From Fidelibacterota bacterium UBA2125 (GTDB taxonomy: Bacteria; Fidelibacterota; Marinisomatia; Marinisomatales; S15-B10): a stretch of 33,742 bases of DNA. The stretch lies in NCBI GenBank assembly GCA_002329125.1, contig DCXX01000146.1, forward strand, positions 9,882 to 43,623, read 5' to 3'. Below, one piece after another: positions 1 through 9,294 of the stretch (the stretch's first letter is position 1; each line of letters begins with the position of its first letter). The position numbers were made by a program, and so were the translations under genes. The notes below the pieces were generated by a model, which was not told where the DNA came from, made no database searches, and was given only the letters and a program-made list of their open reading frames with translations.

Positions 1-1043
1 GCATACCCTTTGGCTATTAGATCAACGATACCGATCCTAGCCAACCCCACAGAAATCACAAGCATAGCTGTAGCAAACAGCGCATCTTGGGTATGAGTCA
101 TCGGTTTTCGACCCAGTTCTTTCGCATGGACATGGAGACGCTCAATAATTGCGTGAACAATCCCTGTGGCGGTTTCGATGAGTGTCCACCCCACCACAAC
201 ACCAAAAAGAGTAATAATGGCCGATCCTCCCACTGCCTCAAGCATCACCAGCCAGGGGACGGTCGCTTCCAACACCTTTGGATCAGGATAAAACCCCATG
301 AGGCAAAAATAGGTGAGAAACCATGGAAACGTCATGAGAAAACCGGCAATCATCCCGGACCAAAAAGTTTCTCTTCGGGTAGACTGTCGCCTGAGAGTGA
401 ACAGGGCCGGAGCAAAAACAAGATTATATCCCACATAGACAATACCAACAGTAATGGCCATACCAGCAGTGACTGGTTCCGTGGAAAAAGAAGTGTCACC
501 CTTAGCAAGTGTTTCTGCCATCTCTTTCCAACGATCTGAAAGAACTATAAATGAGAAAAATATGTAACTCGAATAGAGTGCCGCTGTACCAAAAGTTTTG
601 AACCGTTCGATAAGATGACGGCCGTAGAAGTTCAGGACGCCAACCACAAGCGTAATGCTAAAAACACCAGTCCAGTAGTTCAAACCCAGTGTCTGCTGGA
701 CTATCTCACCGGTTGCGGAAGCCATCACAGCAATAACAATCAGTCCCAACAACACGTAAACAATCTCGTATAAAAACCACATTTTCCACGCCACCTGTTT
801 AACCAATGACCGGTAGTCGTAAGCTTTGTAGATCCTAGCCAATTCAAAAGTGAGAAAACTGAGAAAGGCAAATCCGAAAAAAGTGGTTAATCCGGCAATC
901 CACCCTATAGCACCGAACTTTGCACCGTATTCAACAATTTCCCGGCCAGTGGCGTACCCACCGCCAATGAGCACAGACTGCATGATAATTCCCGGCAAAA
1001 CATATCGTCCGAACCAACCCTCAAAGAAACTGTTAAGCTTCAA
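1..1043 (-). CDS. YkvI-like membrane transporter (partial, C-terminus beyond the left edge)
   Basis: The reading frame runs off the left edge with no stop, so about 347 N-terminal residues are visible. The product is very hydrophobic with many predicted membrane helices. The first helix carries SVLIGGGYATGREIVEYG, resembling the glycine-rich unwound first helix of YkvI-like proteins in the LeuT-fold/APC group. The substrate cannot be told from the sequence. The start is taken as TTG at 1043, because an in-frame TAA lies at 1068-1070 and the first ATG (codon 21) would cut into helix 1. An AGAGA stretch lies just upstream. It follows the aldehyde dehydrogenase after about 50 nt, so co-transcription is plausible. 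Family call fairly sure, start less so. Confidence 0.72.
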   Translation of the reverse strand, partial: MKLNSFFEGWFGRYVLPGIIMQSVLIGGGYATGREIVEYGAKFGAIGWIAGLTTFFGFAFLSFLTFELARIYKAYDYRSLVKQVAWKMWFLYEIVYVLLGLIVIAVMASATGEIVQQTLGLNYWTGVFSITLVVGVLNFYGRHLIERFKTFGTAALYSSYIFFSFIVLSDRWKEMAETLAKGDTSFSTEPVTAGMAITVGIVYVGYNLVFAPALFTLRRQSTRRETFWSGMIAGFLMTFPWFLTYFCLMGFYPDPKVLEATVPWLVMLEAVGGSAIITLFGVVVGWTLIETATGIVHAIIERLHVHAKELGRKPMTHTQDALFATAMLVISVGLARIGIVDLIAKGY

Positions 1044-1096
1044 TTTGATATCTCTATTATTAAGGTATTATTGAGAAATTTGAAAGAGGAGCCCGT

Positions 1097-2620
1097 TCAG
1101 CCGTACAGCAACTTAATAAGTGAACGAAACAGTTTTTTAGTTCCATTGGAAACAGGGAACCACCACAATTCCTTTTTCAATCCAAATCTATCTTCCACTA
1201 CCGACTGAATTTGCGTGAAACTCCTGAGGCCTTCGATTCCATGGAGGCGGCCAATGCCGCTCTGTTTCATTCCGCCAAAAGGAACATCCACACAGAGATA
1301 ATTGGTCTCCACATCGTTGATGACGATGTTGCCAGCCTGGATACGGCTGGCAAGACGACGTCCCTTCTTTTTATCTTTTGTAAAGATAGATGCATTGAGA
1401 CCAAAATTCATGCTGTTGGCCTGTTCCACTGCATCCTCTTCGTCCTTCACACGGGAGATAGCGATAACTGGGCCAAATGTCTCCTGCTGCATTATAGCCA
1501 TAGTATCGTTAGCATCAGTAACAACCGTCGGCGGAAGAAAATGGCCCCCATTGGACGGCGAATATTCACCAGAAAAAATTTGGGCACCTTTCTCACGAGC
1601 ATCTTCGATATGGGCTTTTACTTTTTCGAATTGAGGAATCGTGGTCATGCTACCGTAATCGGAAGAATCCCGGTTTTGGCCGGCCATAATCGATTGTGTC
1701 ATTTCATTTACGAGACGTATAAATTCATCCGCCACATACTCCTCTACATAAACACGTTCCACAGAAATACAGGTCTGTCCTGCGTTGTGAAAACCGCTCC
1801 AGACGGCGGCACCTGCCGCACGTTTCAAATTTGCATCTTTTAGAACAATGAGAGGGTCTTTGCCGCCAAGCTCTAGGATCACCGGTTTCAGTTGCTCCGC
1901 ACAGCTGACAGCAATCTTTCTGCCCACACCAACGCTGCCCGTAAATGCAATGATGTCTGTCTCCTGCGACTCCACTAGGGTTTTACCCACATCGCCAGCA
2001 CCGTTCACCACCTGAAAAATGCCTTCAGGAACTCCGGCATCATCATAAACTTCTTTCATTTTAAGTGCTGTCAGTGGAGTGAATTCAGACGGTTTCAAAA
2101 CAATTCCGTTGCCTGCAAGCAAGGCGGGTACCACAAGAATGGACGGCTGAATTAATGGATAATTCCATGGAGAAATCGCACCGACAACTCCATAAGGCCG
2201 GTAATGAACTGTTCCCCGTTTATTTTTAACCAAAAGTCCTAACGGACGGACTTCAGGTGCCAGAACGCGGGGAGCCATCTTTCTATTGAATCGCATGATC
2301 TCCAACGTAGTAAGCATTTCGATGACACCGTCAAAATCAGTTTTTCCAGTCTCATTAAGGACAATCTCAACAATTTCATCCATCCTCGCCACCAAGGCTT
2401 TCTGAGCTTTTTTCATCACTTTGGCACGCTGGCGAAGCGTCAGCCGACACCATGCGTGGGAAGCTTCTCTTGCCGTAATGATTTTTCGCTCAATCTCTTC
2501 AACTGTTGTCGCAGGAATCTTTTCGATTATTTCGCCGGTAGCAGGGTTCATGCAGTCGAGGATGCTGTGATCCGGCACTATCTCGGGGTTCTGCTCTGGA
2601 AGAGTATCAATATCAGCCAT
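1097..2620 (-). CDS. NAD(P)-dependent aldehyde dehydrogenase with a hydrophobic C-terminal tail
   Basis: This is a 507-residue member of the aldehyde dehydrogenase superfamily, which oxidises aldehydes to acids with NAD(P)+. Visible motifs are GAISPWNYPL with Asn153, FTGSVGVGRKI for cofactor binding, ELGGKDP with general base Glu250, GQTC with nucleophile Cys284, and ETFGPV. All catalytic residues are present. The last 25 or so residues (ELWWFPVSNGTKK...) form a basic, aromatic and aliphatic tail after the normal end of the fold, which suggests membrane association and perhaps a lipophilic aldehyde substrate. That substrate idea is inference. It lies 31 nt downstream of trkH on the same strand, and the ribosome binding site is weak. 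Superfamily certain, substrate unknown. Confidence 0.93.
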   Translation of the reverse strand: MADIDTLPEQNPEIVPDHSILDCMNPATGEIIEKIPATTVEEIERKIITAREASHAWCRLTLRQRAKVMKKAQKALVARMDEIVEIVLNETGKTDFDGVIEMLTTLEIMRFNRKMAPRVLAPEVRPLGLLVKNKRGTVHYRPYGVVGAISPWNYPLIQPSILVVPALLAGNGIVLKPSEFTPLTALKMKEVYDDAGVPEGIFQVVNGAGDVGKTLVESQETDIIAFTGSVGVGRKIAVSCAEQLKPVILELGGKDPLIVLKDANLKRAAGAAVWSGFHNAGQTCISVERVYVEEYVADEFIRLVNEMTQSIMAGQNRDSSDYGSMTTIPQFEKVKAHIEDAREKGAQIFSGEYSPSNGGHFLPPTVVTDANDTMAIMQQETFGPVIAISRVKDEEDAVEQANSMNFGLNASIFTKDKKKGRRLASRIQAGNIVINDVETNYLCVDVPFGGMKQSGIGRLHGIEGLRSFTQIQSVVEDRFGLKKELWWFPVSNGTKKLFRSLIKLLYG

Positions 2621-2651
2621 GACTTACAAATTGCTCTTTTCGTTTGTCATC

Positions 2652-4127
2652 CTATCGCCTTGAAAACATGGTGCTCAGAAAAACCATAACAGTAAATATC
2701 TCTAATCTGCCCAGGAGCATACAAAATGTCAAAAGCCATTTCGCCAATGCAGGTAGGTGTGCGTAGTTGGCCACAGGACCTACTGAGCCGAGGCCGGGAC
2801 CAATGTTTCCGATGGAAGCAGCGGTGGCACCGAAGGCTGACTCGAGATCTAGACCCATTGCGGCAAGAATCACAGAAACAGTAACAAACACAGAAACATA
2901 AAAGAGAACAAATCCCAATGTATTCCTGATGACCTCCTCCGAGATCATCTGCTTCCCTATTCTGACCGGGATGACTGCTCTGGGATGGAGTAGCCGTTTT
3001 ATCTCCGAAAGACTGTATTTGATAACAACCATAATGCGGGCAATCTTCATACCACCGCCCGTAGAGCCTGAACAACCCCCGACAAACATCAGCAGAAGCA
3101 TAGAGAGTTGAGCAAATGGTCCCCAAAGAATATAATCAGCTGTACTGTAACCAGTTGTGGTCAAAATGGAGACAACTTGGAATAGAGAATCTCTGATGTT
3201 TTTATGAGAAACTTCCCCAACATTTAAGGCGATGCTGGCGGAAAGGAAGACAGTAACCAATAGAACCATGAACCCGTAAAACTTGAATTCACCATCCTGA
3301 AAATAGCTCAATCGTTTGGGAGAGGTAATAGTCTTCCAGTGAAGTGTGAAGTTTACACCAGCAAGGAACATAAAAAAGATGATCACATACTCGACATAGG
3401 CGCTATTGTAATAGGCTATGCTGGCATTTTTTGTGGAAAAACCACCCGTTGCCATGGTTGTAAAAGAGTGACAAATTGAGTCAAAAAAAGTCATACCACC
3501 AATAAACAGGAGTATTACTTCCACAGCTGTAATACCTAGATAGACAAGCCAGAGACTTTTAGCAGTTTCCTGCACTCTCGGTTTAATTTTGTCAGGAACG
3601 GGCCCCGGTACTTCAGCCCTAAATAGCTGAACACCACCTACGCCCAAAAGTGGCAGGATTGCTATACTAAACACAATAATTCCCATTCCACCAATCCACT
3701 GAATAAAACTTCTCCAAAAAAGTATCCCTTTCCCCAGACTTTCTATTCCATTGGTCAAATGTGGCATTGTGGCCGAGTTTCCTAGAATAGAGGCACCAGT
3801 AGTAGAAACACCGGACATGGATTCAAAAAATGCATCCGTAACATTTGGGATGGCTCCTGTCATGATAAAAGGCAATGATGAAAAAAGGGCAATTGTAAAC
3901 CAAGCCAGTGTTACTATGGCAAATCCGTCTTTAACTGAGAGAGTAACCTTCCCTCGCGTCAGGATCCAAACGGGCAGACTGACAGAAACTGTTATTCCTG
4001 AAGATATGAGAAGACCTTCAAGATCGGGCTCTCCGTAATAAAAAGACCACGCCGCAGATAGAAGCATGGTCATTCCTAAGAAGGCCAGCAGCGCGGCTAA
4101 AACATTAAGTATCGAACGAATGTGCAT
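2652..4127 (-). CDS. trkH: Trk-type potassium uptake protein, membrane subunit TrkH
   Basis: This 491-residue polytopic membrane protein is the ion-conducting subunit of the Trk/Ktr potassium system. Selectivity-filter-like loops of the four membrane-pore-membrane repeats can be read: SMSGVSTTGASIL, FTTMATGGFST, SILTTTGYSTADY and TAASIGNIGPGLGSVG. Further family signatures are GGMGIIVFSIAILPLLGVGG and GGCSGSTGGGMKI. Length matches the family. Its start lies just 4 nt after the trkA stop and has no clear Shine-Dalgarno, so translation is probably coupled to trkA. Together the two genes encode a complete K+ importer, with TrkA as the NAD(H)-binding gate. No anomaly seen. Confidence 0.97.
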   Translation of the reverse strand: MHIRSILNVLAALLAFLGMTMLLSAAWSFYYGEPDLEGLLISSGITVSVSLPVWILTRGKVTLSVKDGFAIVTLAWFTIALFSSLPFIMTGAIPNVTDAFFESMSGVSTTGASILGNSATMPHLTNGIESLGKGILFWRSFIQWIGGMGIIVFSIAILPLLGVGGVQLFRAEVPGPVPDKIKPRVQETAKSLWLVYLGITAVEVILLFIGGMTFFDSICHSFTTMATGGFSTKNASIAYYNSAYVEYVIIFFMFLAGVNFTLHWKTITSPKRLSYFQDGEFKFYGFMVLLVTVFLSASIALNVGEVSHKNIRDSLFQVVSILTTTGYSTADYILWGPFAQLSMLLLMFVGGCSGSTGGGMKIARIMVVIKYSLSEIKRLLHPRAVIPVRIGKQMISEEVIRNTLGFVLFYVSVFVTVSVILAAMGLDLESAFGATAASIGNIGPGLGSVGPVANYAHLPALAKWLLTFCMLLGRLEIFTVMVFLSTMFSRR

Positions 4128-4131
4128 TCAT

Positions 4132-5472
4132 TCAATTAAAGAGCTTTTCCACTTTGGGAATGGAATCAGGTAGCGAAAAGACAAGAACAGTATCCTCATC
4201 CGTGATTTCGGTGTCTCCATGAGCGATAGAGACATGACCGTGGTGATTTATTGCACCAATGACCGATGCAGTGGGAAAACTAATTTCACCTAAAGGTTTT
4301 TGTGTAATCTTACTTCCGGGTTCCGGACTGAATTCGATGGCCTCCACATCAACATCTTCAAAATTGGTGACCACCAGTTTTTCATCACTTTTTATGTATT
4401 CCAAGATCTCGTTGACTGTACACATATTTTTACTGACGACAGCATCGAGACCGATCATTTTCATTGCCGGGATATATTCGGTTGTGGAGACATGGATCAT
4501 AGTTTGTCGGGCACCTAAGTGTTTGGCAAGCAAAGCTGATAAAAGATTCGTCTGCTCGTTTTCAGTTAATGCAATGTAACTATCAAGCTCATCCAGATTC
4601 TCAAGTCTCAAGAATTCAATGTCAGTTCCATCACCATTTAAGACTAGTGTTTTATTTAACTCAGACGCCAGCATCTGAGCCTTGTCACGGTTTTTATCCA
4701 CCAGCCTCACATTTATCTCCTCCTGAAGGTCGTAAGCTACAGCACGACCAATCTTTCCGCCGCCCAGAATCATCACATTCCTGGTTTCTCGAACCGGCTT
4801 GCCGACCATATACATCAGGTTTTCAACTTGTTCCTTCCTCACAAGAAAATAGCAAATGTCATTTATTTCAAATTCGGTCTTTCCATGAGGAACGATTGTA
4901 TTCTTTCCACGAATAATTCCAACAGCATTAAAAGCAAGCGAGCCGTTCCTTGACTGAACCGCATCCAGCGGCTGTTCAATAATGGGGCAACCGCTATCTA
5001 AGCGGATACCGATCAACTGCAATCGCCCTCCCTCAAAGTCCACAATAGAGGTGGCAGATGTTTGCCTCACAAGGCGGTTTATCTCCGCAGTGGCCGCCAT
5101 TTCAGGGTGGATCACCTTATCTATCCCAAACCGCTCAGGACGAATAAGTGATCCCTTTTCAGAATATTCTGTATTTCTGAGTCGAGCTATGATCTTGTTA
5201 GCACCAAGCTCATGGGAAAGCTGCGAGGCGATAAGATTTACTTCATCTACGCGGGTAACAGCCACCACGACATCCGCTTTTTCAACGTCCGCTTCACGAA
5301 GTATATCGGGACTGGCACCGTCTCCTCGCACAGTTATAACATCGAGATTTTCCGATGCACGCTGCACCCTCTCTTTGGAAATTTCGATGATGGTAATATC
5401 AAAGTCTTCTTCGCTCAGCCCTTTGGAGAGCTGAAAACCGACTTCACCAGCACCGATAACAACTATTTTCAT
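4132..5472 (-). CDS. trkA: Trk system potassium uptake regulator TrkA (two RCK domains)
   Basis: This 446-residue cytosolic protein has duplicated RCK architecture. The first Rossmann domain starts MKIVVIGAGEVG with an acidic residue (Glu) at the end of strand 2. The second begins near residue 233 with VMILGGGKIG. Each is followed by an RCK_C-type domain, the last ending in TVLVFSLPDSIPKVEKLF. TrkA binds NAD(H) and gates TrkH. A good GGAG site sits about 5 nt before the ATG. The gene is directly upstream of trkH, and 9 nt downstream of the stop of the secreted cohesin-like gene, so potassium uptake is co-transcribed with an exported protein. Call very secure. Confidence 0.97.
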   Translation of the reverse strand: MKIVVIGAGEVGFQLSKGLSEEDFDITIIEISKERVQRASENLDVITVRGDGASPDILREADVEKADVVVAVTRVDEVNLIASQLSHELGANKIIARLRNTEYSEKGSLIRPERFGIDKVIHPEMAATAEINRLVRQTSATSIVDFEGGRLQLIGIRLDSGCPIIEQPLDAVQSRNGSLAFNAVGIIRGKNTIVPHGKTEFEINDICYFLVRKEQVENLMYMVGKPVRETRNVMILGGGKIGRAVAYDLQEEINVRLVDKNRDKAQMLASELNKTLVLNGDGTDIEFLRLENLDELDSYIALTENEQTNLLSALLAKHLGARQTMIHVSTTEYIPAMKMIGLDAVVSKNMCTVNEILEYIKSDEKLVVTNFEDVDVEAIEFSPEPGSKITQKPLGEISFPTASVIGAINHHGHVSIAHGDTEITDEDTVLVFSLPDSIPKVEKLFN

Positions 5473-5481
5473 CAGTCTCCT

Positions 5482-6225
5482 CTATCTCAGCAAGACCATT
5501 TTCATGGCGTGGTAGTTCACACCCACCTTCATGGAACAGACATATTCACCCGATGGTACAGGATCGTGGGCATCATTCAGACCGTCCCATCGCTTTGCGT
5601 GAAAACCAGCGGGAAGCACACTTCTCTCTTCCAAAGCACGGATGCGTTCACCGAAAATATCGTAGATAATGAGATCAACAAGGGCCGACTCAGGAAGATC
5701 AAATTTGATGACGGTCTGATTATTGAATGGATTCGGGAAATTCTGATTTAACGTAAAGGTGGCAGGCAATGAAGGGACAAGGTATATCTGCCCAGCCGAA
5801 ACCCTCAGATTAATCTTGTTTCCATCGGGTCGTGAAAGAATAAAATCCTTAACATCAAGGGATATTGATCCTTCATAATCTCCCTTAGATGATAGAGGAA
5901 TCATTAAAACAGGATCTTCAAGATTAAATGCCTTCCCTTCCATTGAGAAAGCCACAACTTTGAAGCTTGCTGAGTCCTTTTTTATCTTGAGAGAAAAATC
6001 CCTATTTCTGGTGGTAAGACTTGGTACACCGATCTCCAGCACTTCCGGATCGTAACTGACCTCAAACTGAAGCCCAGCAATGGCTTCATCACTATTGATA
6101 GTCAGATAGATAAGATCGTCATCACCTTTGGTGAGAGAAACTTCTGAGAAAACTACTTCTGCTTCCTCTCCCGAGAGAGTGCCGATAGACAACATTGTCA
6201 GAATTAATATGTGACGGAGAATCAT
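5482..6225 (-). CDS. Secreted cohesin-like protein with type IX secretion C-terminal sorting domain
   Basis: This 247-residue protein starts with a hydrophobic signal peptide (MILRHILILTMLSIGTLSG, then acidic residues). Residues about 22-150 look like a cohesin-type beta-sandwich (IAGLQFEVSYDPEVLEI). The last 90 or so residues hold FTLNQNFPNPFNNQTVIKFD, followed by DIFGERIR, PAGFHAKRWDGLN and PSGEY. This is the pattern of the type A sorting domain/FlgD-like Ig fold that directs FCB proteins through the type IX secretion system. I infer export to the cell surface or medium. There is no catalytic motif, so it may be a binding or structural protein. It directly precedes trkA, an unusual neighbour. 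Function unknown. Confidence 0.8.
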   Translation of the reverse strand: MILRHILILTMLSIGTLSGEEAEVVFSEVSLTKGDDDLIYLTINSDEAIAGLQFEVSYDPEVLEIGVPSLTTRNRDFSLKIKKDSASFKVVAFSMEGKAFNLEDPVLMIPLSSKGDYEGSISLDVKDFILSRPDGNKINLRVSAGQIYLVPSLPATFTLNQNFPNPFNNQTVIKFDLPESALVDLIIYDIFGERIRALEERSVLPAGFHAKRWDGLNDAHDPVPSGEYVCSMKVGVNYHAMKMVLLR

Positions 6226-6297
6226 CGGTTCACCATCTTAGAACTATAAGGTAAGAAGATTCTGCTGGATAGTCCAACACGGTTTGTGCTTTTTCTA

Positions 6298-6921
6298 TCA
6301 TGCCTCACAACGCTGAGCCACATCTTGAATCAACTGTTCCAACCGGTCTTTATCTTTATAAATATCAAAATTATCTGTATCCACAGTCATAACATTAAAC
6401 TCAAGTTTTGCGCGATTGATCCATCTAGCGTACGCAATATTAAGGTTGTGTAGATATTCTGCTGACACTGATTTTTCATATTCACGGCCGCGCTTTTTCA
6501 GCCGCGTTAGTAGTGAATCGGTGGTTGCTTTCAAAAATATAATAAGTGTAGGCTTCCTCAGATAGGCTGTCATCTCATCAAAGAGAGCTCGGTAGTTTAC
6601 CCAGTCTCGCTGGGGCATGTTTCCCATCTCATGCAGGGATTGAGCAAAGATTTCTACATCTTCATAAATGGTCCTGTCTTGCACCGCGGGAACGTCTCCT
6701 TCGGACATTTCCCTGTGAGTCCGAAAACGGCGCGAAAGAAAATAGATCTGTAAATGAAAACTCCACCGCTTCATGTCCGAATAAAAATCGGACAGATAGG
6801 GATTGTCGTCCACAGATTCGAAAAAAGGGCGCCAACCCAATCGTTCAGAAATCATTTTGGTAAGCGTTGTTTTTCCCACCGCAATATTGCCGGCAATACC
6901 GACAAAAGGGACATCACTCAA
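6298..6921 (-). CDS. Deoxynucleoside kinase (dAK/dGK/dCK family), copy 1
   Basis: This 207-residue protein phosphorylates deoxynucleosides in the salvage pathway. The P-loop is GNIAVGKT (residues 11-18). Glu35 in FFESVDDNPYL is the expected catalytic base, and QDRTIYED matches the Asp-Arg substrate motif. The lid region reads RLKKRGREYE. The start is TTG at 6921, whose TTGA overlaps the mtaB TGA stop. No in-frame ATG gives a sensible N-terminus, and a GGAG lies about 10 nt upstream, inside mtaB. A second, clearly different family member lies at 27200-27841. The two may divide purine and pyrimidine substrates, as the Bacillus dgk/dck pair does, but specificity cannot be read here. Confidence 0.9.
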   Translation of the reverse strand: MSDVPFVGIAGNIAVGKTTLTKMISERLGWRPFFESVDDNPYLSDFYSDMKRWSFHLQIYFLSRRFRTHREMSEGDVPAVQDRTIYEDVEIFAQSLHEMGNMPQRDWVNYRALFDEMTAYLRKPTLIIFLKATTDSLLTRLKKRGREYEKSVSAEYLHNLNIAYARWINRAKLEFNVMTVDTDNFDIYKDKDRLEQLIQDVAQRCEA

Positions 6922-8228
6922 TCCGCTAAGGCTCCTTGCATGACGCCATCAATAATAGATCTCAAACTCACTCTTTGAGTTTTTCCAGAAAGACTCCTCT
7001 TTCCTTCCACTTCAACACGGATATAATTATCAGTAAAACCCTCCAGGATACCATTATCCCAAGTTTCAAAAAGAACGGTACGGACTTGTCCCAAGCACGA
7101 TTCATAGAATGCACGTCTCTTATTTATTGAAAGAATTTGGAGCTGCTTACTTCGCTCAGCCCGAACATCAAACGCAATCTTCTGTTTCATCTTCACGGCT
7201 TCGGTCTCAGGACGCTCAGAATAGCTGAAAACATGAAGGTATGAAATATCTGCATCATTTAGCTGGCGCACTGTTTCCTCGAAATCATCGTCAGTTTCAC
7301 CAGGGAATCCTACAATTACATCTACACCAATGCAGCTGTAGGGCATGACCCGTTTCACTTTCTTTACTCGGGATTGATACAGTTCACTGGAGTATCGTCG
7401 TCTCATTTGCTTCAGAATTTTGTCTGAACCGGATTGAAGCGGCATGTGAAAATGAGGAACAAATGAATTCGATCCAGACAAAAAGTCGATGATATCATCT
7501 GTCAGCAGATTCGGTTCTATGGAAGAAATGCGTATACGTTCAGCACCAATTCTATCAAGCGTTGTCAAAAGATCAATAAAGGTCTCTTCCGTGCCGGCGC
7601 CAAAATCGCCAATGTTAACACCAGTAAGCACAATTTCCCTGACTTCTTTATCGATAAGCTGCCGAGCAACGGCTACCGTTTGTTTAACTCCATAGCTTCG
7701 ACTCCGACCCCTGGCCATGGGAATGGTACAGTAGGAACACGTGTAGTCACAGCCGTCTTGAACCTTAAGAAACGCCCGAGTCCGCTCTGATGTGGAGTAG
7801 GATGGGAAAAAGTGATCAACAGTTTCGATTTCACAGGAATGAATTTCACCCGATTCTCTTTTGGAAATATCACTTAGATAAGCCGGTAAATTAAACTTTT
7901 CTCCAGCACCTAAGACAAGATCCACACCAGGGATAGTGGAAATTTCTTTAGGCCTGAGTTGAGCATAACATCCAATAACAGCCACAAAAGCCTTTGGCGA
8001 TTTCCTCAGCACCTGCCGAACCACTTTTTTGCACTTTCTGTCGGCACTATCTGTAACAGAGCAGGTGTTTACAACATAAACATCAGCCTGTTGAGAAAAA
8101 TCGACGCGCCTGAAACCGTGGGATTCCACGTTTGTACCGATGGAGGCGGATTCAGCAAAGTTCAACTTGCACCCCAGCGTGTGGAATGCAACTGTCTTTT
8201 CAAGACCTTTCGAAGAAACAAACGCCAT
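6918..8228 (-). CDS. mtaB: tRNA (N6-threonylcarbamoyladenosine) methylthiotransferase MtaB
   Basis: This radical SAM enzyme converts t6A37 to ms2t6A37 in tRNAs. The N-terminal UPF0004 domain supplies three cluster cysteines (LGCKLN, NTCSVTD, IGCYAQ). The radical SAM motif CDYTCSYCTIPMARGRSR binds the second 4Fe-4S cluster. The middle has SSIEPNLL, MPLQSGSD and VIVGFPGET, and a TRAM domain ends the protein. The C-terminal LHVFSYSERP is typical of MtaB. A longer frame reaches 8291, but its extra 21 residues lie inside the neighbouring gene. ATG at 8228 follows the upstream TAG by one base and gives 436 residues, the normal length. Placed between two unrelated enzyme genes in a tightly packed operon. 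Confidence 0.95.
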   Translation of the reverse strand: MAFVSSKGLEKTVAFHTLGCKLNFAESASIGTNVESHGFRRVDFSQQADVYVVNTCSVTDSADRKCKKVVRQVLRKSPKAFVAVIGCYAQLRPKEISTIPGVDLVLGAGEKFNLPAYLSDISKRESGEIHSCEIETVDHFFPSYSTSERTRAFLKVQDGCDYTCSYCTIPMARGRSRSYGVKQTVAVARQLIDKEVREIVLTGVNIGDFGAGTEETFIDLLTTLDRIGAERIRISSIEPNLLTDDIIDFLSGSNSFVPHFHMPLQSGSDKILKQMRRRYSSELYQSRVKKVKRVMPYSCIGVDVIVGFPGETDDDFEETVRQLNDADISYLHVFSYSERPETEAVKMKQKIAFDVRAERSKQLQILSINKRRAFYESCLGQVRTVLFETWDNGILEGFTDNYIRVEVEGKRSLSGKTQRVSLRSIIDGVMQGALAD

Positions 8229-8229
8229 C

Positions 8230-9294
8230 CTAGGCCACTTCCACTCTTCCTTGGTCGCCCACCATAATCCTGTGCGCCCGGGGCCTGACATTTGACTGAC
8301 TCAATTCAACATCATGGCCCATGAGAGAAGATTCAATTCTTCTTTCAACATTTTTTAGTGACGATCCCGACATAATGATAGAATACTCCACTTCACAACC
8401 AATAACGTCACAGTCATTAGAAATAGAGGTGTAAGGGCCAATGTAGGCATTCTCGACATGGACATTGTCACCAAGGATGACCGGTCCCCTTACTTTGCTG
8501 TTCTTTATAGTGGTCCCTCTCCCGGCAACGATTCGACCGGTAACTGAAGATTTGTTGTCGACCTTAGCTGAATTCTTTCCACGGAGATTATCCAGAACAA
8601 GTCTGTTTGCTTCAAGAAGATCGGATGGTTTACCCGTATCCTTCCACCAGCCCGTGATTTCGGAAAAAGAAACCGATTTCCCGCTGTCCAGTAGATATTG
8701 ATGGGCATCTGAAATTTCCAGCTCGCCGCGCGCTGACGGCTTTATGCTGTTAACGGCCTCAAAGATAGAACTGTCGTAGAAATAGATACCGGTCACAGCA
8801 AAATCACTTTTGGGATTTGATGGTTTCTCTTCAACGGAAATGATTCGATCTCCGCTTATTTCAGGTACACCAAACCGTTCGGGATCGGACACTTTGCTAA
8901 GAACCAGATGACAGTTAGAGCCAGAAGCTTCGAATTCATCAACAAATTTCGTCACCCCTCCCACAAGAATGTTATCACCGAGATAGAAAAGAAATTTATC
9001 ATCGCCAATGAACGGCTCGGCGATTTTGACCACGTGGGCCAAACCGAGTGGTGCTCCCTGCGGAATGTAGGTAAGTTTCACCCCTAGTTTCTTTCCGGAG
9101 TCGAAAAACTTTTCAATTTCATCGTCATCGGCGTTCACGATAATCCCAATCTCTTTAATTCCTGCATCAGCCATATATCCCATGGCATAGGTAAGCATGG
9201 GCCGATTTGCGATAGGGATCAGGTGCTTGTTCTTTGTATGGGTGATAGGCCTGAGCCGGGTGCCGTGGCCACCTGCGGTGAGAAGTCCTTTCAT
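8230..9294 (-). CDS. Sugar-1-phosphate thymidylyltransferase, RmlA long form
   Basis: This 354-residue nucleotidyltransferase has the pyrophosphorylase signature GGHGTRLRPIT followed by NKHLIP with the active-site lysine. It also has YLGDNIL for metal binding and ARGELEISDAHQYLL. After residue 240 the chain continues as left-handed beta-helix hexapeptide repeats (VTGRIVAGRGTTIKNSKVRG). This is the RmlA long-form layout, in which glucose-1-phosphate and dTTP give dTDP-glucose. No other dTDP-rhamnose gene is present here, so the sugar and nucleotide are inferred from family only. The start ATG overlaps the RNase H stop (ATGA). It may feed surface polysaccharide synthesis, along with the heptose kinase 4 kb away in the same run of genes. 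Confidence 0.88.
   Translation of the reverse strand: MKGLLTAGGHGTRLRPITHTKNKHLIPIANRPMLTYAMGYMADAGIKEIGIIVNADDDEIEKFFDSGKKLGVKLTYIPQGAPLGLAHVVKIAEPFIGDDKFLFYLGDNILVGGVTKFVDEFEASGSNCHLVLSKVSDPERFGVPEISGDRIISVEEKPSNPKSDFAVTGIYFYDSSIFEAVNSIKPSARGELEISDAHQYLLDSGKSVSFSEITGWWKDTGKPSDLLEANRLVLDNLRGKNSAKVDNKSSVTGRIVAGRGTTIKNSKVRGPVILGDNVHVENAYIGPYTSISNDCDVIGCEVEYSIIMSGSSLKNVERRIESSLMGHDVELSQSNVRPRAHRIMVGDQGRVEVA

Noticed and set aside
87..1074. Plus-strand open frames over the left-edge region
   Set aside because: They are antisense to a clear minus-strand transporter frame that runs off the edge and explains the whole stretch.
8229..8291. N-terminal extension of MtaB
   Set aside because: It lies inside the nucleotidyltransferase gene, and ATG 8228 follows the neighbour's stop directly.
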